DNA of 64,000 bases from Micromonospora lutea (GTDB lineage Bacteria > Actinomycetota > Actinomycetes > Mycobacteriales > Micromonosporaceae), in contig NZ_BOPB01000005.1 in assembly GCF_016863535.1 (NCBI RefSeq), positions 62,001-126,000 of the forward strand. The letters run 5' to 3'. The translations under genes were made by a program, and so were the position numbers. The notes under the pieces are model-generated. The model saw nothing but the letters and a program-made list of their open reading frames with translations. It was not told the origin of the DNA and did no database searches. Shown piece after piece: positions 22,938 through 31,468 of this stretch (the first letter of the stretch is position 1; the number at the start of each line of letters is the position of its first letter).

Positions 22938-23477
22938 TCAGGTCACTGCCGTGCAGGCGGCCACCGTGGCGATGACCAGGACGCCCAGCATCGCCTGGAG
23001 CAGTAGCGGTGGCCCCAGGTGCGACCACATGGTGGCCGTACGCGGCCGGAGCAACTGCCCCGTGGTGAGATTGACGATCCGTTCGATCTTGGGGGCCAGG
23101 TCGGGATCGCCCTGATCGCGCAGCGTCAGTTGGACGTGGTCGGCCGGATGCAGGGCGCTCTGCGGCAGGTGCCCGTGCAACTCCACCTCGTAGAGCCGGC
23201 CGTCGGCGTCCCGCAGGCGAACCGGGGTGACCAGGTACTCGGGGCCCTTCTTCAGCTCCTTGAAGCTGCGTCTGCCTGTGCCGGAGCCGGCCGAGAGCAG
23301 GGCCCGTACCAGCCGGGCGAGCAGGCCGGCCACCCCGGCCGCGGCCAGCACCACCACCAGCACCGGCTGCCCCACCCGCACCTCCCGGGGATACCCGTCC
23401 ATCAGGCGCACGATCTGCGCGGTGAGGATGCGCCCGGTGGGGTGCAGGCTGCGCCGGGAATACGATGTCGCGTCCAT
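22938..23477 (-). CDS. Membrane protein, unknown
   Basis: A 179-residue protein I do not recognise. Two predicted membrane helices (about 38-60 and 152-175) flank a soluble domain of about 90 residues with an SPFH/OB-like strand pattern (KGPEYLVTPVRLRDADGRLYEVELHG is the core region). The start is uncertain: ATG 23477 or GTG at 23486/23483. Convergent with DUF3817 and divergent from the baeRF gene. Confidence 0.5.
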   Translation of the reverse strand: MDATSYSRRSLHPTGRILTAQIVRLMDGYPREVRVGQPVLVVVLAAAGVAGLLARLVRALLSAGSGTGRRSFKELKKGPEYLVTPVRLRDADGRLYEVELHGHLPQSALHPADHVQLTLRDQGDPDLAPKIERIVNLTTGQLLRPRTATMWSHLGPPLLLQAMLGVLVIATVAACTAVT

Positions 23478-23625
23478 TTTCACCACCCAGAGTCCGCCTA
23501 CGCCTACGGATCGTATCGATCCTCGGGGTTGAACGACGTGAATGAAAACTGGTCACGCGGTTGCCGGCAGGTGACAAGGACGGCGACGCGGGTAAGCGGT
23601 GGGCCGAGCTGGAAAGGGGTCGAGC

Positions 23626-24744
23626 ATGCAGCTGTCCTTCCTGCGCCCGCTGTACCAGCGTCCAGGCCCGTGGTGCTCGGTCTACCTGGACGCTTCCCTG
23701 GACACCGAGGACGCGCACGCGGCACTCGATCTGCGTTGGCGCGGCCTGCAACAGCAACTTGCCGAGCAGGGGGCGGACGAGCCGACGCTTGCCGCCATCG
23801 ACCGGGTCGTCCGGGGGCATGATCCGATGCCCGGCGACTACGGGCTGGCCGTGTTCGGCACCCAGGGAGAGGTGGTGCTCTCCGAGTACCTGTCCGCCCC
23901 GCCGCGTCGGGACCTGGCCGCCTTCGACCCGTTGCCGCACGTGATGCCACTGCTGGCCCAACGGGGTGAGCAGGTGGCGTGGGTCCGGGTGCTGGCCGAC
24001 CGGACCGGTGCCGACGCGATGTCGGTCAGCGCCGGCGGAGTGCCGCGCCGGGCACACGTGGCCGGCCGGGAGAGCTACCCGCTGCGCCGGGTCCAGCCCG
24101 GCGGCTGGTCCCAGTCGCGCTACCAACGGGCGGCGATGGAGGCGTGGCATCACAACGCCGGTGACGTCACCGCCGCGACGGTCGAACTGGCCGAGCGGGT
24201 CGGTGCCGAGGTGGTGGTGGTTGCCGGTGACGTCCGCGCCACCGGCATGATCGCCGCGCAGATGCCGGTCCGCTGGCAGGACATGGTGGTGCGCACCGAC
24301 GCCGGCTCGCGGGCCGATGGCGCCGACCAGACCCTGCTGGACGACCTGACCGTGCAGACCATCGCCGAGGTGGCCGACCAGCGGGTCAACGCGACCCTGG
24401 ACCGCTTCGGCACGCAGGAGGACGTCGGCGCCGGCCTCGACGCCGTGGTGGCCGCGTTGCAGCGCAACCAGGTCGACACGATGCTGATCGTCGACGACCC
24501 GTCGGCGGACGGCCAACTGTGGATCGGTCCGGCGGCCACCGACATCGCCACCGAGCCGGGCCAGCTGGCCACGGTCGCCGAACCCGAGCGGGTCCGGGCC
24601 GACGCGGCGCTGGTGCGTGCCCTGGTGGGCACCGACGCCGAGTTGACCGTGCTCGGTCCGGACGAGGCACCGCAGCTCATGGACGGGGTGGGCGCGGTGT
24701 TGCGCTACGTCGACCCGGTCACTCCGGGCCGGGGCGGTGCCTGA
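23626..24744 (+). CDS. baeRF/Vms1-like protein (Rv2629 family)
   Basis: A 372-residue protein resembling the bacterial eRF1-like (baeRF2) group, annotated in databases as Vms1/Ankzf1-type peptidyl-tRNA hydrolases and including the M. tuberculosis hypoxia-associated protein Rv2629. Features are the N-terminal WCSVYLDAS strand, an RNase-H/eRF1-like middle with LLAQRGEQVAWVRVLADR, and C-terminal GLDAVVAALQRNQVDTMLIVDD typical of eRF1 domain 3 (L7Ae-like). Ribosome-rescue activity is inferred only. ATG 23626 has GGAAAGGGG upstream. Its last eight bases overlap the start of the next gene (GTGCCTGA), so the two are coupled. Confidence 0.72.
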   Translation: MQLSFLRPLYQRPGPWCSVYLDASLDTEDAHAALDLRWRGLQQQLAEQGADEPTLAAIDRVVRGHDPMPGDYGLAVFGTQGEVVLSEYLSAPPRRDLAAFDPLPHVMPLLAQRGEQVAWVRVLADRTGADAMSVSAGGVPRRAHVAGRESYPLRRVQPGGWSQSRYQRAAMEAWHHNAGDVTAATVELAERVGAEVVVVAGDVRATGMIAAQMPVRWQDMVVRTDAGSRADGADQTLLDDLTVQTIAEVADQRVNATLDRFGTQEDVGAGLDAVVAALQRNQVDTMLIVDDPSADGQLWIGPAATDIATEPGQLATVAEPERVRADAALVRALVGTDAELTVLGPDEAPQLMDGVGAVLRYVDPVTPGRGGA

Positions 24745-25906
24745 CCCGAGCGTCGCTGACGCGGTGGTCGCCCGGCTGTCGACCGGGCGGATTCCCCGGG
24801 TCTTCGGTCATCCGGAGGAACCGGTCGCGTCGCTGGTCGAGGCGCTCGGCGCCACCGGGGGCGACCCGGAGTTCGTGCCCACCCGCGACGCGGAGAGCGC
24901 TGCGGTCATGGCGGCCGGGCACGCCCGGTTCACCGACGAGCCGGGCGTCTGCCTGGCGGCCGGCGGGGTGGCCGCCGCGGGCCTGCTCGCCGGGCTCGAC
25001 GCCGCCCGCCGCGCCGGGTCGCCGGTGCTCGCCCTCGTCGCCGAGCCTGGCCCGGTACCGGACCACGAGGTGGGTGTCACGACGCGCCTGCTCACCGAGG
25101 TGTGCCACGGCGTCCGGTACGCCGCCGACCCGGCGCGGGTGCCGAAGTTGATGGACGAGGCGCTGCGCGCCGCCTCGCGCGGCGGTCCGGTGGGCCTCGT
25201 GTTGCCGTACCGGCCGGCGGACGACCGGGTGCGGGTCGGGTCCCCGGGGTTCGCCGCGCGGCTCGTGCTCGACGAGTTGTCCACCCGGTTGCCGCCGACC
25301 GCGACGGTGGTCATCGACGGCACCCTGCCGACGACCGGCCTCAGGCACACCCCGGGGGTACCCTGCGCGGTCGCCGTCGTGGGTCCGGCCGGGCTGCCCG
25401 GTGGCGCGTTGCCGTACGCCGTCGCCGTGAAGCTGGCCGCGCCCGATCGGCCGGTGGTCGCCCTGGTCGCCGACGACGGGATGCGCGCGCAGGGCCTGGC
25501 GGAGCTGGTCACCGTCGCCCGGCGGCGATCGGTGTGGCCTGACCCGCGCCTGGTGGTGCTGGTCTGCAACAGCCGCTCCGGTCATCCCCGGCACCCGGAC
25601 CCGGCCCGGTCCGTCACCGACGACGTCCCCTACGCCGGCTGGGCTCGGCTGCTCGGCCTGCACGGGGTCCGCGTCGATCGGCCGGAGCTGGTCGGCGCGG
25701 CATGGGACGAGGTGCTGAACGCCGACCGGCCGTCCGTGCTGGAGGTGCTGACGGACGCGCTGATCCGCCACTCCTGCGACAACATCGGGGACCCTGCGGC
25801 CTCGCCGCCGCCGGAGGCAGCAACATCCCGTGTGTTGCTGGCTGGCAGTGGTGGTCCGGCGATGGCGGGCTGGTCGGTCTTGTCGGGAACGCACAAGATC
25901 CGCTGA
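24737..25906 (+). CDS. Minimal thiamine-diphosphate-binding enzyme (no central domain)
   Basis: A 389-residue protein with the Pyr and PP domains of the acetolactate synthase/pyruvate oxidase family but without the central FAD/Rossmann domain. The Pyr domain (about 1-170) keeps the conserved Glu in TRDAESAAVMAAGHARFT; the PP domain (about 185-350) has VADDGM (GDG replaced by DDG) with a following VLVCNS, a weak version of the GDG...N magnesium motif. The C-terminal 40 residues have no family likeness. GTG 24737 overlaps the baeRF gene by eight bases. The missing domain and altered GDG mean its activity is uncertain. Confidence 0.65.
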   Translation: MPDPSVADAVVARLSTGRIPRVFGHPEEPVASLVEALGATGGDPEFVPTRDAESAAVMAAGHARFTDEPGVCLAAGGVAAAGLLAGLDAARRAGSPVLALVAEPGPVPDHEVGVTTRLLTEVCHGVRYAADPARVPKLMDEALRAASRGGPVGLVLPYRPADDRVRVGSPGFAARLVLDELSTRLPPTATVVIDGTLPTTGLRHTPGVPCAVAVVGPAGLPGGALPYAVAVKLAAPDRPVVALVADDGMRAQGLAELVTVARRRSVWPDPRLVVLVCNSRSGHPRHPDPARSVTDDVPYAGWARLLGLHGVRVDRPELVGAAWDEVLNADRPSVLEVLTDALIRHSCDNIGDPAASPPPEAATSRVLLAGSGGPAMAGWSVLSGTHKIR

Positions 25907-25971
25907 TTAGTGCCGCTCGGTGGAGGGATGCCCTGTTTAACCCGCATCGTGGCGGGAAGCCGGGCCGCGTG

Positions 25972-27411
25972 GTGAGCGATCGAGGCAAGGTGGAGCCGGT
26001 GCGCACGGTGCGCCCGGGACTGACGGCGGCCGGCGCCGGCATGGCCGGTGACCGCGTCGTCGCCGCCGACAGCACCACCCGGACGCTGGTCGCGGCCACC
26101 GCCCGCGCCCTACGCGGCAACGACTGCGCCGACCTCGGACACGCCGGGCCGGTGTCCCGGTTCGCCGGCACGCCCGACCCGGTACGGCGGGCCGCCGCGA
26201 TCCGCTCGGTCGGCCGGATCGCGCTCACCGCCGGGCAGGCCGCCGAGGTCGACGCGGGGCGCGTCGCCCGGTGGTTCGCCGATCAGTACCCGCGTCGCCG
26301 GTATCCCGGCGTGCTGCTGGGCTCCCCGCACGGCGGCGTCGCACACCTGGCGGTGGCGCTCGGCATGCCCTGGCTGCCCGCCGGCTTCGAGATGGTCGCG
26401 CACTGGCCGCAGGGCGCGGTGGACCGGCCCCGCGCCGCCCTGGACCACGGCGCGGCGCTCGCCGGACGGCTGCTGGCCGGCAACCCCGACCTGCACCTGC
26501 GGCAGGTGCACTGCCCGGCCAGCCGGGGCGCGCTGGCCGGGGCGACCGTGGCCCTGACCGGCCGCTGGCAGGCGCTGCCGGCGGCGTACCGCAGCTTCCT
26601 GGCCGACCGGCTGGCACCCGGCGCTCCGGTGTTGGTGCTGCGGGACACCCGGACCTGGCCGGTGGTCGACGCCGCCGACGGTCACAGCTTCCAACTGGGC
26701 TGCCCGGCCAGCGGCCTGAGCCCGGTGGACTTCCATCCCGACAGCCACGCGCTGCGCCAGGTACTGCGCTCGGCCGGCGGCGACAGCGCCCGCTGGGACC
26801 CACCGGAGATCTCCGCGCCGCCCGCCGCCGCCGAGCACGGCGTGGAGTCCGGTTTCGACCAGGGCGTACGGGACTGGACCGCCCGGCACGGTCATCCGTT
26901 GCACCGCATCCTGGTACCCACGCCAGCGGCGCTCAGCGCGGCCACCGCCGACCTGTACCGGCGTTGGCTGCGGGGGGCCGGCAAGACCGGTGACCGGCTG
27001 GTGGTCGAGTGCGGCCGACTGCTCGACCCCTGGCAGGTGCTCCGGGCCGGGCTGGTGCCGTACTGGTGCGAGAACGCCACCCGGCGCAGCGTCGAGCAGG
27101 TGGAGTGGTGGCTGGCCGGCAGCGAGTCGTTCACCTCGGTCGACGTGCTGCCCGAGCCGCCGGGCGTACGCTCACCAGCGCTGGCCGGCCTGCCGCAGTG
27201 GCTGGCGGTCGCCGGTTTCGGCCGACGGCGTCGGGCCCTGGACCGTACCTCGGCGCGCGGCTACCCGGTCACCTCGGTACCCACCCGACGGGCCACCGAG
27301 GTGCTCCGCGCCCAGCCCTACGACCTGCCCAACCCGGCGCCACTCGGGATCTCCGAGGCCATTGCCGCACTGCGCGACGGCGGCGGCCACCACGGCCTGC
27401 TGATCTGTTGA
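25972..27411 (+). CDS. Unknown protein, about 479 aa
   Basis: I do not recognise this family. The frame shows strong actinobacterial codon bias through 27411. A histidine/tryptophan-rich central region includes GSPHGGVAHLAVALG, FEMVAHWPQG, QLGCPASGLSPVDFHPDSHALRQ and, near the C-terminus, CGRLLDPWQVLRAGLVPYWCEN. No membrane helices or signal peptide. It follows the TPP-enzyme gene by 66 bases in the same direction and may belong to that operon. The start is uncertain: GTG 25972 (GGGAAG upstream), GTG 25999 and ATG 26041 are all possible; longer upstream frames overlap the TPP gene. Confidence 0.6.
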   Translation: MSDRGKVEPVRTVRPGLTAAGAGMAGDRVVAADSTTRTLVAATARALRGNDCADLGHAGPVSRFAGTPDPVRRAAAIRSVGRIALTAGQAAEVDAGRVARWFADQYPRRRYPGVLLGSPHGGVAHLAVALGMPWLPAGFEMVAHWPQGAVDRPRAALDHGAALAGRLLAGNPDLHLRQVHCPASRGALAGATVALTGRWQALPAAYRSFLADRLAPGAPVLVLRDTRTWPVVDAADGHSFQLGCPASGLSPVDFHPDSHALRQVLRSAGGDSARWDPPEISAPPAAAEHGVESGFDQGVRDWTARHGHPLHRILVPTPAALSAATADLYRRWLRGAGKTGDRLVVECGRLLDPWQVLRAGLVPYWCENATRRSVEQVEWWLAGSESFTSVDVLPEPPGVRSPALAGLPQWLAVAGFGRRRRALDRTSARGYPVTSVPTRRATEVLRAQPYDLPNPAPLGISEAIAALRDGGGHHGLLIC

Positions 27412-27629
27412 GACCAGGCTGACGAAACATCCTCGCGAACCCGGGAACCCGTGATTGAGTACCTACGGAGCGGGAACACCGCCGGCTGCGACAGGCTGAT
27501 CACCTTGCGTGGCGCGGCGCCGTCCGCCCGCTGGCATCCCAGTACGTAACCCACTTACAGGCCCGTGCGTGCCTACGCGCGTGCCCGGTGTCGGTGAATC
27601 CGGGCGGGGTCCTTCCCGAGGGAGCGCGG

Positions 27630-28505
27630 ATGTTCGGACAGACCACCACAACCACACCTCCACCCACCGATCGGGGGCTGGAGGACCTTGACGCCGCGGC
27701 GCTGGCGTACGCGGCGCGCATCGAAGGACTGCCGCCGGAGCGTCGCCAGGAGGCACGCGACGACCTGGTTCGGTTCGCGTTGCCGTTCGCCGGCCGGTTG
27801 GCCCGCCGCTACCGGGGACGCGGGGAACCACTGGAGGATCTGGAGCAGGTGGCCCGTCTGGGGCTGGTCAACGCGGTCGACCGGTACGACCCGGAACGCG
27901 GCTCGTTCACCGCGTACGCGGCAATCACCATCGTGGGCGAGATCAAGCGGCATTTCCGGGATCGCACCTGGGGTGTGCACGTGCCCCGCCGGCTACGCGA
28001 CCTGATCCTGGAGGTGGGACAGGCGACGGCGGCGCTGACCAGCGAGCTGTCCCGGGCACCCACGGTGGCCGAGCTGTCCAAACGACTGGAGACGCCGGAG
28101 GAGGAGATCCTCGCCGCGTTGGAGTCGGCCGCCGGCTACAGCCCGGCGTCGCTCAACGCGCCGGTCGGCGGGGAGAGTTCGGCGGAGTTCGGCGACCTGG
28201 TCGGCGAGTCGGACATCGCGCTGGAGTCGGTCGACGACCGGGTGACCGTCAGTGGTCTGCTGCACCGGCTGCCCTGGCGGGAGCGGCGGATCCTGGCCAT
28301 GCGGTTCTACGGCAATCAGACCCAGGCCGAGATCGCCGCCCGGTTCGGCATCTCCCAGATGCACGTGTCCCGGTTGCTGTCGAGGGCGCTGACCTGGCTA
28401 CGTCAGGCAATGCTCGCCGACGCGCCGCCACCCTGGCAGAACGGTCCCGCCGAGTCCGAGGCGACCAACCAGTCGCGTACCGCGGCTGCGGTGCGCAGCC
28501 GCTGA
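27630..28505 (+). CDS. SigB/SigF-type group 3 sigma factor
   Basis: General-stress-type sigma-70 factor of 291 residues. Region 2 is at about 70-97 (DLEQVARLGLVNAVDRYDPE), region 3 at about 119-200 and region 4 at about 219-265 (LPWRERRILAMRF, then the helix-turn-helix QAEIAARFGISQMHVSRLL). ATG 27630 follows a GAGGGAG site. It lacks a cognate RsbW-like gene next door, but a STAS-HATPase fusion lies 2.1 kb downstream. Several genes in this window carry GTTT-N15/16-GGGTA promoters of the type such factors recognise; a direct link is inferred. The 218-bp upstream gap shows no such box for the gene itself. Confidence 0.9.
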   Translation: MFGQTTTTTPPPTDRGLEDLDAAALAYAARIEGLPPERRQEARDDLVRFALPFAGRLARRYRGRGEPLEDLEQVARLGLVNAVDRYDPERGSFTAYAAITIVGEIKRHFRDRTWGVHVPRRLRDLILEVGQATAALTSELSRAPTVAELSKRLETPEEEILAALESAAGYSPASLNAPVGGESSAEFGDLVGESDIALESVDDRVTVSGLLHRLPWRERRILAMRFYGNQTQAEIAARFGISQMHVSRLLSRALTWLRQAMLADAPPPWQNGPAESEATNQSRTAAAVRSR

Positions 28506-28513
28506 CCACGGCA

Positions 28514-28543
28514 TCGGGGCGGCACCGGTAGGTGTCGCCCCGA
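28514..28543. terminator. Bidirectional hairpin terminator
   Basis: Arms 28514-28526 and 28531-28543 pair over 13 bp with one mismatch and a 4-base loop, between the convergent sigma factor and ctaD stop codons. Confidence 0.7.
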
Positions 28544-28557
28544 CCCGTACCCCGTCG

Positions 28558-30561
28558 TCAGTTCTCCGGAGTGTCCCCAGGCCCACGCGGATGCCGCCAC
28601 CGGTCATTGGGCTGCGGGTCGCGTTGCGCGCCGAGCGGGTTCCCCTCCGGTTCGTCGGTCTCCTCGAAGCTGGGCCGGCGTACGTCCTCCGGCTCCGGCA
28701 CCTCCACCGGCCGGGCACCGGACTGCGGCGCCGGCTGGTACGCGACCGCCTCCCGCGCGCCGTGCGCGCCCTCGGCGCTCGGCGACTCCGGAGCGTGCAC
28801 CTCGCGGTGGATCTCGTCGCGGAACTCCTGGGGCGGCCGGGTGGTCCGCTGTGGAAGGTCGCGGCCCAGGTCGGAGACGAGTTCGCCGTACTTGGCGTCG
28901 AACGCGGGGCGCTCCGAGCGGATCCGGGGCATCCGGTCGAAGTTGCGCAGCGGCGGCGGGCAGGTGGTGGCCCACTCCAGGGAGTTGCCGAAGCCCCAGG
29001 GGTCGTCCACGGTCACCTCGGCCCCGTAACGCCAGGACTTCCAGGCGTTCCACATGAAGAACAGGGTGGACGCGCCCAGCACGAAGGCGAAGATGCTGGA
29101 GACCATGTTCAGCGTGGTGAACCCATCGGTGGGCAGGTAGTCGGCGTACCGCCGGGGCATGCCCTCGTTGCCCAGCCAGTGGTGCACCAGGAAGGTGCCG
29201 TGGAAGCCGATGAACATGGTCCAGAAGTGCAGCTTGCCGAGCCGCTCGTCGAGCAGTCGCCCGGTCATCTTCGGCCACCAGAAGTAGAAGCCGGCGAAGA
29301 GCGCGAAGACCACCGTGCCGAAAACCACGTAGTGGAAATGGGCCACCACGAAATAGGTGTCGTGGGTGTGCCAGTCGGCCGGCGGACTGGCCAGCAGCAC
29401 GCCGGTGAGCCCACCGAACAGGAAGGTCACCAGGAAGCCGATGGAGAACAGCATCGGCGTCTCGAAGGTGAGCTGCCCCTTCCACATGGTGCCGATCCAG
29501 TTGAAGAACTTCACCCCGGTGGGCACCGCGATCAGATAGCTGAGGATGCTGAAGAACGGCAGCAGCACCTGGCCGGTGGTGAACATGTGGTGCGCCCACA
29601 CCGTCATCGACAGCACGGTGATCGCGACGGTGGCCAGCACCAGTCCGGTGTAGCCGAAGATCGGCTTGCGGGAGAAGACCGGGATGACCTCGGTGATGAT
29701 GCCGAAGAACGGCAGCGCGATGATGTAGACCTCGGGGTGACCGAAGAACCAGAACAGGTGCTGCCAGAGCATCGGTCCACCGGTGTCGGGGTTGAACACC
29801 TGCGCGTCGAGCAGCCGGTCGGCGCTCAGCGCCAGCAGCGCCGCGGCGAGCAGCGGGAAGACCAGGATCACCAGCACGCTGGTGAACAGCATGTTCCAGG
29901 TGAAGATCGGCATCCGGAACATGGTCATGCCCGGCGCGCGCAGGGTCAGGATCGTGGTGATCAGGTTCACCGCGCCGAGGATGGTGCCCAGACCGGAGAC
30001 CACCAGCCCGATCACCCACATGTTCGCGCCGACGCCGGGGGAGTGCTCGCTGGTGCTCAGTGGGGTGTACGCGGTCCAGCCGAAGTCCGCCGACCCCTGC
30101 GGAGTCAGGAACCCGCCGACCACCATCAACCCGCCGAACAGGTAGAGCCAGTAGGCCAACGCGTTGAGTCGGGGGAACGACACGTCCGGGGCACCGATCT
30201 GGATCGGCACGATGTAGTTGGCGAAGCCGAACGCCGCCGGAGTGGCGAACAGCAGCAGCATCACCGCGCCGTGCGAGGTGAAGAGCTGGTTGTACTGCTC
30301 TGCGGAGAGCAACTGCAGACCCGGCCGGGCGAGCTCGGCACGGATCAGCATGGCCTCGATCCCGGCCAGCAGGAAGAAGCCGAACGAGGTCAGCAGGTAG
30401 AGCAGACCGATCTGCTTGTGGTCGGTGGTGGCCAGGAACCTGACCAGCTTGCCGCCCGGCAGCGGTCTGCGCAGCGGTCCGGGATAGCCGCCGAACCGGG
30501 CCGGGGCGAGAATCGCCGGCCCTCGGTCCTGTCCGGGTTCGGTGGTTACCCGCTTGGGCAT
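28558..30561 (-). CDS. ctaD: Cytochrome c oxidase subunit I (CtaD), orphan copy
   Basis: Heme-copper oxidase catalytic subunit of 667 residues with the twelve-helix core (about 40-535). [14 protein letters not shown] carries the CuB His, the His-Tyr crosslink pair and the channel Glu; [10 protein letters not shown] has the two other CuB His; VAHFHYV supplies the heme ligands. About 100 hydrophilic Pro/Glu/Arg-rich residues follow the core, longer than the usual tail. No ctaC, ctaE, ctaF or qcr genes adjoin, so this is a stand-alone, probably accessory, subunit that must borrow partners encoded elsewhere. ATG 30561 follows GGGGTGAG. A weak SigB/SigF-like promoter lies upstream. Confidence 0.95.
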   Translation of the reverse strand: MPKRVTTEPGQDRGPAILAPARFGGYPGPLRRPLPGGKLVRFLATTDHKQIGLLYLLTSFGFFLLAGIEAMLIRAELARPGLQLLSAEQYNQLFTSHGAVMLLLFATPAAFGFANYIVPIQIGAPDVSFPRLNALAYWLYLFGGLMVVGGFLTPQGSADFGWTAYTPLSTSEHSPGVGANMWVIGLVVSGLGTILGAVNLITTILTLRAPGMTMFRMPIFTWNMLFTSVLVILVFPLLAAALLALSADRLLDAQVFNPDTGGPMLWQHLFWFFGHPEVYIIALPFFGIITEVIPVFSRKPIFGYTGLVLATVAITVLSMTVWAHHMFTTGQVLLPFFSILSYLIAVPTGVKFFNWIGTMWKGQLTFETPMLFSIGFLVTFLFGGLTGVLLASPPADWHTHDTYFVVAHFHYVVFGTVVFALFAGFYFWWPKMTGRLLDERLGKLHFWTMFIGFHGTFLVHHWLGNEGMPRRYADYLPTDGFTTLNMVSSIFAFVLGASTLFFMWNAWKSWRYGAEVTVDDPWGFGNSLEWATTCPPPLRNFDRMPRIRSERPAFDAKYGELVSDLGRDLPQRTTRPPQEFRDEIHREVHAPESPSAEGAHGAREAVAYQPAPQSGARPVEVPEPEDVRRPSFEETDEPEGNPLGAQRDPQPNDRWRHPRGPGDTPEN

Positions 30562-30602
30562 GAACGCTCACCCCGCTGATGACAGATAAAGGACGGGCGT
30601 GG

Positions 30603-30627
30603 CTACCCACCCCGTCGACCATGTAAC
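30603..30627 (-). promoter_or_regulatory. Possible SigB/SigF-type promoter of ctaD
   Basis: On the minus strand GTTA (30624-30627), 15 bases, then GGGTAG (30603-30608), 42 bases before the ctaD ATG. The -35 box differs by one base from the GTTT seen at the stronger sites. Confidence 0.4.
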
Positions 30628-30649
30628 CAGGCGAGAGCGGTAATTTCGG

Positions 30650-31378
30650 TCAATTCGCCGGTAGTGTTGCCCAGACGGCCTTTCCGCTGCCGGCCGGGGC
30701 GCTGCCCCAGTGGTCGGCCAGCTCGCGGACGAGCAACAGCCCTCGGCCGCCCTCGTCGCGGTGTCCGGACTCACCCTGCCGGGCGGCCGCGCTGCTGCCG
30801 TCGACCACGGTCAGGTGCAGCCAGGGCCGTCGCAGGGTCACCGTGACCTGCATCGGGGTGCCCGCGTGCCGGACCACGTTGCCGACCAACTCGCTGAGCA
30901 CCACCGAGGCCGGACCGGCCACCTCGGGCAGGTTCCACCGGGCACACGCGTCGGCCACCAGTTCCCGCGCCCGCCGGCACGCCGTTGCCACCGGGTCCAG
31001 ACGCAACCGCAGCCGGGTCACCGCGGACGCCTCGGCCACCCGGCTCGCCTCGTCGCAGCTGTCCTCCACCGGCAGCACCCGGCAGGCCGCCGACCCGGCC
31101 AGCAGCGCGGCGGCGTCCGGGTGCGGCGTGCAGAGCACCAGCGGAACGACCGGCCAACCCGCAGCGCGGCGCGCCACGGCGGCGAAGACGGAGACCGCCA
31201 GTTCCTCACGCACCGCCAACTCGGTCAGGTCGACCAGCAGCGCGTCGGGCTGCCGGTCCAGACATTCCTCCAGAAGCGCGTACACCTGGCGCATCGAGGT
31301 CATGTCGAGGGTGCCGGTGAGGCGCACGACGGTGCAGTGTGCTTCGTCGTGTACCTGGCTGATGATCCGGCTCGCCAT
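30650..31378 (-). CDS. STAS-HATPase fusion: anti-sigma regulator
   Basis: A 242-residue two-domain regulator. Residues 1-105 form a STAS (anti-anti-sigma) fold with TGTLDMTSMRQVYALLE and DLTELAV. Residues 115-242 are a GHKL/HATPase_c domain of the RsbW/SpoIIAB type with ELVGNVVRHA (N box), VDGSS and GRGLLLVRELAD (G boxes). RsbW-like kinases bind SigB/SigF-type factors and phosphorylate a Ser/Thr in STAS partners; here both parts are in one chain. The STAS phospho-site is expected near TLDMTS. ATG 31378 is preferred over 31462 because of an adjacent GAGGGCGGAG site. Its own promoter looks SigB/SigF-dependent, implying feedback. Confidence 0.83.
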   Translation of the reverse strand: MASRIISQVHDEAHCTVVRLTGTLDMTSMRQVYALLEECLDRQPDALLVDLTELAVREELAVSVFAAVARRAAGWPVVPLVLCTPHPDAAALLAGSAACRVLPVEDSCDEASRVAEASAVTRLRLRLDPVATACRRARELVADACARWNLPEVAGPASVVLSELVGNVVRHAGTPMQVTVTLRRPWLHLTVVDGSSAAARQGESGHRDEGGRGLLLVRELADHWGSAPAGSGKAVWATLPAN

Positions 31379-31417
31379 CTCCGCCCTCGTCTCGGCGCTG
31401 TCCGCAGAGCCTGGCAG

Positions 31418-31443
31418 GTACCCGGCCCTTGACCGGGTGAAAC
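31418..31443 (-). promoter_or_regulatory. SigB/SigF-type promoter of the STAS-HATPase gene
   Basis: Minus strand: GTTT (31440-31443), 16 bases, GGGTAC (31418-31423), 39 bases before the ATG. Fits the GTTT-N15/16-GGGTA pattern. Confidence 0.65.
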
Positions 31444-31468
31444 GCGACGTGGGCCCGGACACGTCACG

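Noticed and set aside
23571..23600. SigB/SigF-type promoter for the baeRF gene (GTGA-N15-GGGTAA)
   Set aside because: The -35 box differs from GTTT at two of four positions.
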